Positions 17,440 through 26,467 of a stretch of 64,000 nt of DNA are shown here, piece after piece (within the stretch, counting starts at the first letter, position 1; every line of letters begins with the position of its first letter). A program made the translations under genes and the position numbers. Under the pieces are notes generated by a model, which worked only from the letters and a program-made list of their open reading frames with translations, ran no database searches and was not told the origin of the DNA. The stretch is from the NCBI RefSeq assembly GCF_039523555.1, contig NZ_BAAAFN010000006.1:62001-126000 (forward strand), read 5' to 3'. The stretch is from Castellaniella daejeonensis. Lineage in GTDB: Bacteria > Pseudomonadota > Gammaproteobacteria > Burkholderiales > Burkholderiaceae_B.

Positions 17440-18516
17440 ATGAGCCGCAGGCTCGAAGACCTCATGCTCAAGGCCTGGAGCCGCCGTGGCGGCCTCAGCA
17501 CCCTGCTGCTGCCCCTGTCCTGGCTCTACGGCCTGGTGGCGGCCCGCCGCCTGCGCGCCCAGGCAAGTGTGGCCTGGAAAGCACCGGTCCCGGTGGTGGT
17601 GGTCGGCAATATCCTGGTCGGTGGCACCGGCAAGACCCCCGTCACGATCGCCGTCTGCCAGGCCTTGCGATCCCGGGGCTGGCGGCCCGGAATCATCAGC
17701 CGGGGCTACGGAATCGACGTCGGCCCGAAGCCGCGCCTGAGCGACGACGGCGCCGCCGCCGACCGCCTGGGCGACGAACCGGCACTGATCCACGCGTCAA
17801 CAGGAGCGCCGGTTGCGGTCCATCCCCGACGCGTCCTGGCGGCCACCGCCCTGCTGTCGGCCCATCCCGACACGGATGTGCTGATCGCCGACGACGGCCT
17901 GCAGCACACCGCCCTGGCCCGCGACCTGGAAATCATCGTCCAGGACGGGCGCGGCATCGGCAACGGCCGCCTGCTGCCGGCCGGCCCCCTGCGCGAGCCC
18001 CCCGGCCGGTTGGCAAAGGCCGACTGGCTCGTCACCCACCTGGCGGCCGGCGAACCCATGCCATCCGGCCCCGCCACTTCCCTTCCCGGCACGGACCCCG
18101 CCCCCCGCGCCGTGGTCATGCGCCTGCAGCCGGAGAGCGTCGCGCAGCTGGCCAGCGGCCGCGAGCAGCCCTGGGACGCCTGGCAGTCCGGGCACGGTTC
18201 GACACCCTGTGCCGCTGTAGCCGGCATCGGCCGCCCCGAGCGCTTCTTCGCCATGCTGCGCGCCGCCGGCATCACCCTGTCGCGCACCGTGCGGGTTCCC
18301 GACCACCAGGCGATCCCCGCGGACACGCTGCGGAACCTGCCCGCCGCCCCGATCCTGATCACGCCCAAGGACGCCGTGAAATGCGCAGCCCCGCACGACC
18401 CCCGCCTGTGGGTGGTACGGGCGGCCCCGGCCTTTTCCGACCCATGCTGGCTGGACGATGTGGACCGGGCACTGCGGGGCATCGTCCATGAACGCGAACG
18501 GCCCGGCAGCCCCTGA
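17440..18516 (+). CDS. lpxK: Tetraacyldisaccharide 4'-kinase LpxK
   Basis: The 358-residue enzyme phosphorylates the 4' position of the lipid A disaccharide precursor at the inner membrane. It has an N-terminal membrane-associated helix (LLLPLSWLYGLVAARR), the P-loop VVGNILVGGTGKTP and the DDGLQH motif with catalytic Asp residues, all standard for LpxK. It lies 34 bp after exbD, and the next genes also serve LPS synthesis (kdsB). Confidence 0.95.
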   Translation: MSRRLEDLMLKAWSRRGGLSTLLLPLSWLYGLVAARRLRAQASVAWKAPVPVVVVGNILVGGTGKTPVTIAVCQALRSRGWRPGIISRGYGIDVGPKPRLSDDGAAADRLGDEPALIHASTGAPVAVHPRRVLAATALLSAHPDTDVLIADDGLQHTALARDLEIIVQDGRGIGNGRLLPAGPLREPPGRLAKADWLVTHLAAGEPMPSGPATSLPGTDPAPRAVVMRLQPESVAQLASGREQPWDAWQSGHGSTPCAAVAGIGRPERFFAMLRAAGITLSRTVRVPDHQAIPADTLRNLPAAPILITPKDAVKCAAPHDPRLWVVRAAPAFSDPCWLDDVDRALRGIVHERERPGSP

Positions 18517-18637
18517 GCGCGGCGATCCGGCCACTCGCACGGCAAACCCCTTCCCGCGCATGGAAACCGGCCGCACAAGCACGGCGGCAGGCATTACACT
18601 CTATGCTTCACCACCCTTTCCCGTATCCTGCCCGCCC

Positions 18638-18817
18638 ATGGAAACACGCCTGCTGCAGATCCTAGTCTGCCCCGTGTGCAAGAACACGCTGCGCCACGAC
18701 CGCGAACGCCAGGAACTGATCTGCGCCGCCGATCGCCTGGCCTACCCCATCCGCGACGGCGTGCCCATCATGCTGCCTTCCGAGGCCCGCTCGCTGGACG
18801 CGGCGCCGGCCGCATGA
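18638..18817 (+). CDS. Trm112/YcaR-family zinc-ribbon protein
   Basis: This 59-residue protein begins METRLLQILVCPVCK and continues with LICAADRLAYPIRDGVPIML, the Trm112p-like (DUF343/YcaR) fold. The CPVC knuckle is present but the second metal pair is reduced to one Cys. It sits between lpxK and kdsB in many Gram-negative genomes; in E. coli the homologue is ycaR. The exact role is unknown. Its stop codon overlaps the kdsB ATG (ATGA). Confidence 0.88.
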   Translation: METRLLQILVCPVCKNTLRHDRERQELICAADRLAYPIRDGVPIMLPSEARSLDAAPAA

Positions 18818-19593
18818 GCTTCATCGTCATCGTCCCGGCGCGCGCCGCCTCCACCCGCCTGCCCGGCAAGCCGCTGCTCGACCTGGGCGGCCTGCCGATG
18901 GTGGTGCGCACCGCGCGGCAAGCCGCGCTTTCGGGGGCGTCCCGGGTCCTGATCGCCACCGATCACGCCGACATCGCCCGCGCCGCGGCCGAACACGGCA
19001 TTCAGGCCCTGATGACCCGCCCGGACCATCCCACCGGCACCGACCGCCTGTCCGAAGTCGTCGAAACGCTGGGCCTGGACGACGATTCCATCGTGGTCAA
19101 CGTCCAGGGCGACGAACCGCTGATCGACCCTGCCCTGATCGATGCCGTGGCGGACCTGCTGTCACGGCACGCCGATGCGGCCATCGCCACCTGCGCGGCG
19201 CCGATCCTCGACGCCGAGACGCTCTTCGACCCGAACGCGGTGAAGGTCGTGCGCGGCGCCCGTGACCGCGCTTTGTATTTTTCCCGGGCGCCCATTCCCT
19301 GGGCCCGCGACGCGCTGGCCGACGGACAAAAACGCCTGGCTCCCGGATTGCCGGCCTGGCTGCACATCGGCCTGTATGCCTATCGTGCGGGCTTCCTGCG
19401 GCAATTCCCGGAACTGCCCCCCGGGCGGCTCGAACGCGTCGAGTCTCTGGAACAACTGCGCGCCCTGGAACAGGGTTTCCCCATCGTGATCCATGCCACG
19501 GACGCCGTTCCGGCGCGCGGGGTGGACACGCCCGAGGACCTGGACCGGGTGCGCGCCCTGTTCAACGACGGAGCATCGCCGCCGCCGGCCTGA
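18814..19593 (+). CDS. kdsB: CMP-KDO synthetase (3-deoxy-manno-octulosonate cytidylyltransferase) KdsB
   Basis: The 259-residue cytoplasmic enzyme activates KDO with CTP for the LPS inner core. It starts with the nucleotide-binding motif PARAASTRLPGKPL and contains HPTGTDRLSEV and NVQGDEPLI, all KdsB signatures. The length matches the family (about 250). The ATG at 18814 overlaps the preceding stop codon. Confidence 0.95.
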   Translation: MSFIVIVPARAASTRLPGKPLLDLGGLPMVVRTARQAALSGASRVLIATDHADIARAAAEHGIQALMTRPDHPTGTDRLSEVVETLGLDDDSIVVNVQGDEPLIDPALIDAVADLLSRHADAAIATCAAPILDAETLFDPNAVKVVRGARDRALYFSRAPIPWARDALADGQKRLAPGLPAWLHIGLYAYRAGFLRQFPELPPGRLERVESLEQLRALEQGFPIVIHATDAVPARGVDTPEDLDRVRALFNDGASPPPA

Positions 19594-19664
19594 ATCCCTG
19601 CAGGACTTGCTGCGTTGCGGCATAATCGGGAAAACTCAAAAATAGCGATTGATCGGAGGAAATC

Positions 19665-20333
19665 ATGCGTTTGATTCTGCTAGGCCCCCCGGGAGCGGGC
19701 AAGGGCACCCAGGCTGCCTACATCACCGAAGCGTTCGGCATCCCGCAGATTTCGACCGGCGACATGCTGCGTGCAGCCGTCAAGGCGCAGACTCCGCTCG
19801 GTCTGGAAGCCAAGAAGATCATGGACAGCGGCGGCCTGGTTTCCGACGACATCATCATCGGCCTGGTGCAGGATCGCCTGCAGCAGCCCGACTGTCAGGC
19901 GGGCTACCTGTTCGACGGTTTCCCGCGCACCATCCCCCAGGCCGACGCACTGAAGAACGCCCATGTGCCGCTCGATTACGTGATCGAGATCGCCGTCCCG
20001 GAGGAAAACATCATCGAACGCATGAGCGGCCGGCGCGTGCACGTGGCCAGCGGCCGTACCTACCACGTCAAGTTCAACCCGCCCAAGCGCGAAGGCCTGG
20101 ACGACGAGACCGGCGAACCCCTGATCCAGCGCGACGACGACCGCGAGGAAACCGTCCGCCACCGCCTGTCGGTCTACCGCGACCAGACCCGCCCGCTGGT
20201 GGATTACTACTCCAGCTGGGCGGCCACCGGTGCGGCCGAAGCGCCCCGCTACGCCCAGATCTCGGGCGTGGGTTCGGTCGACGAGATCCGCGACCGCATC
20301 CTCGACATCCTGCGCGCGCACCACACCGCCTGA
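19665..20333 (+). CDS. adk: Adenylate kinase Adk
   Basis: The 222-residue long-form enzyme interconverts ATP + AMP and 2 ADP. It has the P-loop GPPGAGKGTQ, the AMP-binding DGFPRT segment and a LID domain (GRTYHVKFNPPKREGLDD) without the zinc cysteines. A good ribosome site (GGAGG) precedes the ATG. It is followed 18 bp later by an SDR gene, a frequent neighbour in Bordetella relatives. Confidence 0.96.
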   Translation: MRLILLGPPGAGKGTQAAYITEAFGIPQISTGDMLRAAVKAQTPLGLEAKKIMDSGGLVSDDIIIGLVQDRLQQPDCQAGYLFDGFPRTIPQADALKNAHVPLDYVIEIAVPEENIIERMSGRRVHVASGRTYHVKFNPPKREGLDDETGEPLIQRDDDREETVRHRLSVYRDQTRPLVDYYSSWAATGAAEAPRYAQISGVGSVDEIRDRILDILRAHHTA

Positions 20334-20351
20334 ACGCCACCGGACACCGCC

Positions 20352-21110
20352 ATGGATCTCCGCAACCAAGTCATCCTCGTCACGGGCGGGGCCTCGGGTC
20401 TGGGTGCAGGCACGGCACGCGCCCTGACAGCCCAAGGCGCCCGCGTTGTCCTGGCCGACGTTCAGGACGAAGCTGGCCAGGCACTGGCGGCCGAACTCGG
20501 CCAGACCTACATCCACTGCGATGTCACCGCCGAAACCGACGCCCAGGCGGCCGTCGATGCCGCTACGGCCCTGGGCACGCTGCGCGGCCTGGTCAACTGC
20601 GCCGGCATCGCGCCGGCCGCACGCATCGTCGGCAAGAACGGGCCGCACGAGCTGTCCCTGTTCCGCCGCGTGATCGACATCAACCTGGTCGGCTCCTTCA
20701 ACATGGCCCGCCTGGCGGCTCAGGCCATGTCGGCCAACGAACCCCAGGCCACCGGCGAGCGCGGCGTGCTCATCAACACGGCTTCGGTCGCGGCCTACGA
20801 CGGCCAGATCGGCCAGTCCGCCTACGCCGCATCCAAGGCCGGCATCGTCGGCATGACGCTGGCGATCGCGCGCGATCTGTCGCGCCTGGGCATCCGCTGC
20901 ATGACGATCGCTCCCGGCATCTTCGGCACCCCCATGGTGTTCGGCATGCCACAGGAAGTCCAGGATTCCCTGGCCGCCAGCGTGCCCTTCCCCCCACGCC
21001 TGGGCCGCCCAGATGACTACGCCAAGCTGGTGCTCTCGATCTTCGAGAACGACATGCTCAACGGCGAGACCATCCGCCTGGACGGCGCCATCCGCATGGC
21101 GCCCAAGTAG
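20352..21110 (+). CDS. SDR-family NAD(P)-dependent oxidoreductase (3-hydroxyacyl-CoA dehydrogenase type II-like)
   Basis: This 252-residue classical short-chain dehydrogenase has the cofactor motif TGGASGLG near residue 12, NCAG, a catalytic Ser in NTASVA and YAASK as the Tyr-Lys pair. The GIFGTPM and FPPRLGRPDDYA blocks resemble the 17-beta-hydroxysteroid dehydrogenase 10 / 3-hydroxyacyl-CoA dehydrogenase type II subfamily, which acts in beta-oxidation of branched acyl-CoAs. The substrate is inferred only. It is probably cotranscribed with adk. Confidence 0.88.
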   Translation: MDLRNQVILVTGGASGLGAGTARALTAQGARVVLADVQDEAGQALAAELGQTYIHCDVTAETDAQAAVDAATALGTLRGLVNCAGIAPAARIVGKNGPHELSLFRRVIDINLVGSFNMARLAAQAMSANEPQATGERGVLINTASVAAYDGQIGQSAYAASKAGIVGMTLAIARDLSRLGIRCMTIAPGIFGTPMVFGMPQEVQDSLAASVPFPPRLGRPDDYAKLVLSIFENDMLNGETIRLDGAIRMAPK

Positions 21111-21159
21111 ATAATATGAGACCCGTGCTGGCCCCCACGCCGCGCGGCCTGCCGGTCAC

Positions 21160-22716
21160 ATGAGTCTTCTGCGTTCGGCCGCCACCATCAGCGGCCTGAC
21201 CCTGTTCTCCCGCGTCACCGGCATGCTGCGCGATGTGCTCATCGCATCGGTGTACGGCGCCGGTCCGCTCACCGACGCGTTCTGGGTCGCATTCCGCATC
21301 CCGAACCTGCTGCGCCGCCTGTTCGCCGAGGGCGCCTTTTCCCAGGCTTTCGTTCCCATCCTGGGCGAAGTCCGCCAGCAAGGCGACCATGAATCCCTGC
21401 GCCGCCTGCTGGACAGGGTAGCCCTGCTGCTGTTCATCGTCCTGTGCTGCGTGACGGCGGCCGGCATGCTCGGCGCCGCCTGGGTTGTCACCGCCATGGC
21501 CAGCGGCCTGCGCAGCGCCGCGCGCGCGCACGAATTCGGCGAAGCCGTGTGGATGACCCGGATGATGTTTCCCTACATCATCTGCATGTCGCTGGTGGCC
21601 TTCGCCTCGGGGGTGCTCAACACCTTCGGCCGCTTCGCCGTTCCGGCCTTCACCCCGGTCCTGCTCAACCTGTCGATGATCGGTGCCAGCCTGCTGCTGG
21701 CAGACCGCATGGCCGAGCCCATCCATGCCCTGGCGGCCGGGGTGCTGATCGGCGGCGCGCTGCAGCTGACCGTGCAATGGCTCGCGCTGGGGCGCCTGGG
21801 CCTGCTGCCACGCTGGGGTCACGGCCTGCGGGCGGCATGGCGTGACCCGACGGTGCGCCGCATCCTGCGGCAGATGCTGCCCGCCACCCTGGGCGTTTCG
21901 GTCGCCCAGCTATCCCTGCTGATCAACACCAACATCGCCACCTGGCTCGCGCCCGGCAGCGTCACCTGGCTGTCCTTCGCCGACAGGCTGATGGAGTTCC
22001 CCACCGCCCTGCTGGGCGTGGCCCTGGGCACTGTGCTGCTGCCCAGCCTGTCGGCTGCCCACGCCCGCCAGGACCATACCGCCTACAACGCCCTGCTGGA
22101 CTGGGGGCTGCGCCTCGTGCTGCTGCTGGGCCTGCCGGCCGCGCTGGGCATGGCGCTGCTGTCGGACGGGCTGGTGGCCGTCCTGTTCAACTATGGCGCC
22201 TTTTCCCCCACCGACGTCGCGCAAACCCGGCTGGCCGTCATGGCTTACGCGGTCGGCCTGCTCGGCCTGCTGGCAATCAAGATCCTGGCCCCCGGCTTCT
22301 ATGCCAAGCAGGACATCCGCACTCCGGTGCGCATCGCCATCGCCGTGCTGGTGTTCACGCAGTTGCTGAACCTGGTCCTGGTGCCCTGGCTGGCCCACGC
22401 CGGGCTTGCCCTGTCCATCGGGCTGGGCGCCAGCGTCAACGCCCTGACCCTGGTGGTCCTGTTGCGCCGCAGGGGGCTGTACAAGCCCCTGGACGGCTGG
22501 CCCGCTTTCTGCCTGCGCCTGCTGCCGGCCCTGGCTGCCCTGGCGGGCGTCCTGATAGCGGCCGACCTGCGCCTGGACTGGATCGAACTGGGCGCCCAAC
22601 CGGCCATTCGGGCCGCCTGGCTGACGGGGGTTCTGGCCGCAGCCGTCGCAGCCTATTTCAGCGCCTTGTTTTTATTCGGTTTTCGCCCGAAAGACTTTAC
22701 ACGCCGGCGTGCATAG
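21160..22716 (+). CDS. murJ: Lipid II flippase MurJ
   Basis: This 518-residue inner-membrane protein of the MOP superfamily has about 14 transmembrane helices. It begins with the MurJ-typical SLLRSAATISGLTLFSRVTG and has the conserved segment with RIPNLLRRLFAEGAFSQAF. It flips lipid II to the periplasm for peptidoglycan synthesis. It lies directly upstream of the rpsT promoter, the common murJ-rpsT arrangement of betaproteobacteria. Confidence 0.95.
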   Translation: MSLLRSAATISGLTLFSRVTGMLRDVLIASVYGAGPLTDAFWVAFRIPNLLRRLFAEGAFSQAFVPILGEVRQQGDHESLRRLLDRVALLLFIVLCCVTAAGMLGAAWVVTAMASGLRSAARAHEFGEAVWMTRMMFPYIICMSLVAFASGVLNTFGRFAVPAFTPVLLNLSMIGASLLLADRMAEPIHALAAGVLIGGALQLTVQWLALGRLGLLPRWGHGLRAAWRDPTVRRILRQMLPATLGVSVAQLSLLINTNIATWLAPGSVTWLSFADRLMEFPTALLGVALGTVLLPSLSAAHARQDHTAYNALLDWGLRLVLLLGLPAALGMALLSDGLVAVLFNYGAFSPTDVAQTRLAVMAYAVGLLGLLAIKILAPGFYAKQDIRTPVRIAIAVLVFTQLLNLVLVPWLAHAGLALSIGLGASVNALTLVVLLRRRGLYKPLDGWPAFCLRLLPALAALAGVLIAADLRLDWIELGAQPAIRAAWLTGVLAAAVAAYFSALFLFGFRPKDFTRRRA

Positions 22717-22724
22717 GCTAGAAT
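22696..22724 (+). promoter_or_regulatory. rpsT promoter (sigma-70 type)
   Basis: A -35 element TTTACA (22696-22701) and a -10 element TAGAAT (22719-22724) are separated by 17 bp. They lie 38 bp upstream of the rpsT start and overlap the end of murJ. Confidence 0.7.
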
Positions 22725-22762
22725 CGCTGTCTTTGACGCAACCCCGAATACAGATAACCTTT

Positions 22763-23026
22763 ATGGCCAATTCCGCTCAAGCCCGCAAGCGCGCCCGCCA
22801 GGCCGTCGCTCACAACAAACACAACGCCAGCATGCGTTCGATGCTGCGCACCGCCATCAAGCGTGTGCGCCAGGCCATCGAAGCGGGCGATCAAGCCGCC
22901 GCCAACGAAGTCTTCCGCAAGGCCAGCAGCGTCATCGACCGCGTGGCCGACAAGCAGATCATCCACAAGAACAAGGCTGCCCGCCACAAGAGCCGCCTGT
23001 CGGCAGCGATCAAGGCCCTGGCCTGA
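22763..23026 (+). CDS. rpsT: 30S ribosomal protein S20
   Basis: The 87-residue basic helical protein begins MANSAQARKRARQ, the universal S20 start, and ends with KAARHKSRLSAAIKAL. It binds 16S rRNA in the small subunit. The start is set at 22763 by the family N-terminus. Eighteen upstream in-frame codons overlap the promoter and are not part of it. A terminator follows 26 bp after the stop. Confidence 0.97.
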   Translation: MANSAQARKRARQAVAHNKHNASMRSMLRTAIKRVRQAIEAGDQAAANEVFRKASSVIDRVADKQIIHKNKAARHKSRLSAAIKALA

Positions 23027-23052
23027 TCCAAGCCCCGGGGGCTTGCGCCATC

Positions 23053-23080
23053 AAAAAGGACGCCTCGGCGTCCTTTTTGC
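23053..23080 (+). terminator. Intrinsic terminator between rpsT and argF (bidirectional)
   Basis: The hairpin AAAAAGGACGCC-TC-GGCGTCCTTTTT (23053-23078) is flanked by A- and T-runs, so it can end rpsT on the plus strand and argF on the minus strand. Confidence 0.85.
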
Positions 23081-23163
23081 TTTGGGGCGGATCCTATGAA
23101 GCCGGGCCCGCCCCCGGGCAAGGCGCCGCGGGGCGCGGCGCACGAGCCCCAGGTGATATTCAG

Positions 23164-24105
23164 TCAGGAATCCAGCCGGCCCAGCAACAGGAATTCCATC
23201 AGCGCCTTTTGCACATGCAGGCGGTTTTCAGCCTCGTCCCAGACCACGCTCTGCGGGCCGTCGATGACCTCGCCCGTGACTTCCTCGCCCCGGTGCGCCG
23301 GCAGGCAATGCATGAACAACGCATCGGGATTGGCGGCCGCCATCATGCGGGTATCCACGCACCAGTCGGCAAAGGCCAGGCGCCGCGCCTCGTTTTCGTC
23401 TTCGTAGCCCATGCTGGTCCAGACGTCCGTCGTGACCAGGTCCGCACCCCTGCAGGCTTCCAGGGGATCGTCGAATTCGCGCAGGACGGACGGCGGCTGG
23501 CTGCCCACGCGCAGCGGATCCAGGCGGTAGCCGGCCGGCGCAGACACATGCAGCGTGAATCCAAGCAATTCGGCCGCCTGCAGCCAGGTATAGGACATGT
23601 TGTTGGCATCGCCGATCCAGGCAACCGTCTTGCCCCGGATCGGACCGCGATGCTCGATGAAGGTCAGGATGTCGGCCAGGATCTGGCAGGGGTGGTATTC
23701 GTTGGTCAGCCCGTTGATGACCGGCACCCGCGAATGGGCGGCGAAACGTTCGATGCGGGTCTGCTCGAACGTGCGGATCATCACCAGGTCGACCATGCGC
23801 GACACCACGCGGGCAGTGTCCTCGATGGGCTCGGCGCGACCAAGCTGGGAGCCTTCTGTGGTCAGGTAGATGACCGAGCCCCCCAGCTGGTACATCCCGG
23901 CCTCGAACGACACCCGGGTGCGGGTACTGGCCTTTTCGAACACCATGGCCAGGTTGCGGTCGTGCAGGGTGTGATGCGGCAGGTAGCGCTTGAACTTGTC
24001 CTTGATGAGGCGCGCCCGGTCGATGACGTAGAGAATCTCGTCCTCGGAAAAATCACGCAGCTGCAGAAAATGACGCAAAGGCCCGGTCGGATTGGCGGAA
24101 GACAT
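23164..24105 (-). CDS. argF: Ornithine carbamoyltransferase ArgF
   Basis: This 313-residue enzyme makes citrulline from ornithine and carbamoyl phosphate in arginine synthesis. It has the carbamoyl-phosphate site STRTRVSFE, the HPCQILAD segment and the ornithine-loop HCLPAHRGEEV with the reactive Cys. The ATG at 24105 (MSSANPTGPLRHFL) is chosen because the 92 upstream in-frame codons cross the promoter region and show no conserved features. It diverges from the DUF3579 gene. Confidence 0.95.
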   Translation of the reverse strand: MSSANPTGPLRHFLQLRDFSEDEILYVIDRARLIKDKFKRYLPHHTLHDRNLAMVFEKASTRTRVSFEAGMYQLGGSVIYLTTEGSQLGRAEPIEDTARVVSRMVDLVMIRTFEQTRIERFAAHSRVPVINGLTNEYHPCQILADILTFIEHRGPIRGKTVAWIGDANNMSYTWLQAAELLGFTLHVSAPAGYRLDPLRVGSQPPSVLREFDDPLEACRGADLVTTDVWTSMGYEDENEARRLAFADWCVDTRMMAAANPDALFMHCLPAHRGEEVTGEVIDGPQSVVWDEAENRLHVQKALMEFLLLGRLDS

Positions 24106-24250
24106 GTCACACCCTGAGTAAAACGGCCATATTACCGTGCGTCCCGTACGCGTGCAAAACCTTCGGGGCCCGCGATCGGATACAATGCGCGGCGAAGGGG
24201 ACGACGCACGACCTTTATCCAGGATCGTGTTCCCTTTTTGGAATCTCCAC

Positions 24251-24583
24251 ATGAGCGACCCTGTCCAGTATTTGATCATCCATGGCAAGACCCTGGAGGG
24301 CCAGCGGTTCCGGCCCAGCGACTGGGCCGAACGCCTGGCTGGAGTCCTATCCCAGTTCCGGCCGGCGGGTTCCATCGCCAACCCCCTGTCCTATTCCCCC
24401 TACGCCATGCCGCGTACCCTGGACGGCCTGCCCTGCGTGATGATCGACCACCGCCTGCGCCGGCTCGAGCCCCTGGCCTGGAAATTCGCTTGCGAATTCG
24501 CCAGCAGCAACCGGCTTCAGACCACGGATACATCCGATCGCACCGGCGAGGAAGCCGCGCCTTCGGCGCCCTCGGCTGCCTGA
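24251..24583 (+). CDS. DUF3579 family protein
   Basis: This 110-residue protein has no signal or membrane segment. It begins MSDPVQYLIIHGKTLEG and contains RFRPSDWAERL and LEPLAWKFACEFASSN, matching the short DUF3579 proteins that sit between argF and argG in Bordetella-type genomes. The function is unknown. Here alkB, ada and terminal sequences separate it from argG. Confidence 0.8.
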   Translation: MSDPVQYLIIHGKTLEGQRFRPSDWAERLAGVLSQFRPAGSIANPLSYSPYAMPRTLDGLPCVMIDHRLRRLEPLAWKFACEFASSNRLQTTDTSDRTGEEAAPSAPSAA

Positions 24584-24694
24584 TCTCCTCGCAGGCTTTC
24601 CCGCCGCGCACGCCCCGCGGATCCGGCAGTGCAGGCCACTCCGGCCGTCCCGGCAGCGATCCGCCCCGGACCCGGGCTGTGTCAAAATCGATCC

Positions 24695-25345
24695 ATGACG
24701 ACTCCCGATCTGTTCGGCGACCTGGATCCCGGGCGCCGCACGCGCCTGGGACCCGACGCGTGGGTACTGCGAGGCTTCGCCCTGCCCCGCATGGATGCAT
24801 TGCTGCCGGCCCTGGCCGGCATCGAGGCCGCGTCGCCCTTTCGCCACATGAAGACCCCGGGCGGCTACACCATGTCGGCCGCCCTGAGCAGTTGCGGCAA
24901 GCTCGGCTGGACGAGCGACCCACGCGGCTATCGCTATAGCCCCACCGATCCCGAGACCGGTCTGGCCTGGCCTCCGATGCCCGAGGTTTTTTCCCGCCTG
25001 GCTCGCGAGGCCGCAGCCGCCGCCGGGTTCGAGGGCTTCGAGCCTGACGCCTGCCTGATCAACCGCTACCTGCCCGGGGCCCGGATGTCCCTGCACCAGG
25101 ACAGGAACGAGCGCGATTTCGACGCACCCATCGTCTCGGTTTCGCTGGGCATGAGCGCCATCTTCCTGTTTGGCGGTCTCACGCGTTCCGGCAGGGCGGC
25201 GCGGGTGCCGCTGCATCATGGGGATGTGGCCGTCTGGGGAGGCGCCGACCGGCTGCGCTACCATGGAATCATGCCGCTCGACGGACAGCCCCATCCGCTG
25301 CTGGGCGCCCGGCGCATCAACCTTACCTTCCGCAAGGCCGGCTGA
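24695..25345 (+). CDS. alkB: AlkB-type alpha-ketoglutarate-dependent DNA dealkylase
   Basis: This 216-residue Fe(II)/2-oxoglutarate dioxygenase oxidatively removes methyl groups from 1-methyladenine and 3-methylcytosine. The iron ligands are His134 and Asp136 (LHQDRNE) and His190 (YHGIMP). The 2OG-binding Arg is in RRINLTFR near the C-terminus. The MKTPGGYTMSAA and TSDPRGYRYSP blocks are AlkB-specific. Start ATG 24695 matches the E. coli protein length (216). It is followed 127 bp later by the Ada-like gene, so alkylation repair is grouped here. Confidence 0.94.
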   Translation: MTTPDLFGDLDPGRRTRLGPDAWVLRGFALPRMDALLPALAGIEAASPFRHMKTPGGYTMSAALSSCGKLGWTSDPRGYRYSPTDPETGLAWPPMPEVFSRLAREAAAAAGFEGFEPDACLINRYLPGARMSLHQDRNERDFDAPIVSVSLGMSAIFLFGGLTRSGRAARVPLHHGDVAVWGGADRLRYHGIMPLDGQPHPLLGARRINLTFRKAG

Positions 25346-25472
25346 CGGCGCTGGATGGGCCGGCTCAGGACACAAGCAGCCAGGCGCCGCCCCCACTGCA
25401 GCAAGAAACGGAGTGTCGGCGGCAGACATCCCCTTTAATCTGGCAGGGAACGAGATCCATCAGGACGACGCC

Positions 25473-26390
25473 ATGAACGCCTTTTTCCTCGCCCCCGACG
25501 CACCCGGCATCGATGACGCGGGCCGGCAGGGTCCAAGACCCGAGATTCCCCGATCCGATGCTCGGACCCGCCATGCCGCCATCGTGGAACGGGCCTGCCG
25601 CGCCATCGAATCGGCCGCCATGCCCCTGTCGCTTGGCGAGCTGGCCGCACAAGCGGGCCTGAGCCCCTATCACTTCCACCGCATCTTCAAGGCAGCGACG
25701 GGCCTGACCCCGAAAGCCTATGCCGCGGCATTTCGTGCCCGCCGCCTGCGCGAGGCGCTGGATGCGGCCGGCGGATCGGTCACGGACGCCATCTACGACG
25801 CCGGTTTCAATTCCAGCAGCCGCTACTACGAAACCGCCGGGCAGCTGCTCGGCATGCGCGCCCGGGACTACCGGGCCGGGGGTGCCGGCACGGCAATCCG
25901 CTTCGCGGTCGGCCAGTGTACGCTGGGAGCCATCCTGGTCGCCCGGAGCCAGGTGGGATTGTGCGCCATCCTGCTGGGCGACGACCCGGACCAGCTGGTG
26001 CGGGACCTGCAGGATCAGTTCCCCAGGGCCGAACTGATCGGCGGCGACGCCAGCTTCGAGCGCCTGGTGGCCCAGGTAGTGGGATTCGTCGAAGCACCCG
26101 CCATCGGGCTGGAGCTGCCCCTGGACGTGCGTGGCACCGCTTTCCAGCAGCGAGTCTGGCAGGCGCTGCGCGGAATCCCGCCCGGCGCCACCGCCAGCTA
26201 CGCCGAGATCGCCGCCCGGATCGGTGCGCCCAAGGCTGCGCGGGCCGTGGCGCGGGCCTGCGGAGCCAACCCACTGGCTGTCGCCATTCCCTGCCACCGC
26301 GTCGTGCGCCGCGATGGCGATCTGTCGGGCTACCGCTGGGGAGTGGAACGCAAGCGCGAACTGTTGCGGCGCGAGGAAACCCGGCCATAG
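25473..26390 (+). CDS. ada: Ada-like methyltransferase: AraC-type HTH fused to O6-alkylguanine transferase, no N-terminal zinc domain
   Basis: The 305-residue protein has an AraC-type helix-turn-helix (about residues 30-135, with SLGELAAQAGLSPYHFHRIF) and a C-terminal O6-methylguanine-DNA methyltransferase with the acceptor Cys274 in IPCHRVV. E. coli Ada (354 residues) has an extra N-terminal domain whose zinc-bound Cys accepts methyl groups from phosphotriesters and switches on transcription. That domain is absent, so induction by the classical route is not possible. The start at ATG 25473 is inferred; upstream in-frame sequence overlaps alkB and lacks the zinc cysteines. Confidence 0.88.
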   Translation: MNAFFLAPDAPGIDDAGRQGPRPEIPRSDARTRHAAIVERACRAIESAAMPLSLGELAAQAGLSPYHFHRIFKAATGLTPKAYAAAFRARRLREALDAAGGSVTDAIYDAGFNSSSRYYETAGQLLGMRARDYRAGGAGTAIRFAVGQCTLGAILVARSQVGLCAILLGDDPDQLVRDLQDQFPRAELIGGDASFERLVAQVVGFVEAPAIGLELPLDVRGTAFQQRVWQALRGIPPGATASYAEIAARIGAPKAARAVARACGANPLAVAIPCHRVVRRDGDLSGYRWGVERKRELLRREETRP

Positions 26391-26400
26391 CTCCCGAATG

Positions 26401-26423
26401 AAAAAGGCTCCCCGCAGGGAGCC
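26401..26423 (-). terminator. Intrinsic terminator of argG
   Basis: Read on the minus strand, the stem GGCTCCC-TGCG-GGGAGCC is followed by TTTTT. It lies 45 bp past the argG stop codon and 11 bp after the convergent ada gene. Confidence 0.8.
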
Positions 26424-26467
26424 TCGGATCACGCGGAGTGCAAGGGGCGCGCAGCCCCCTGCACGGA

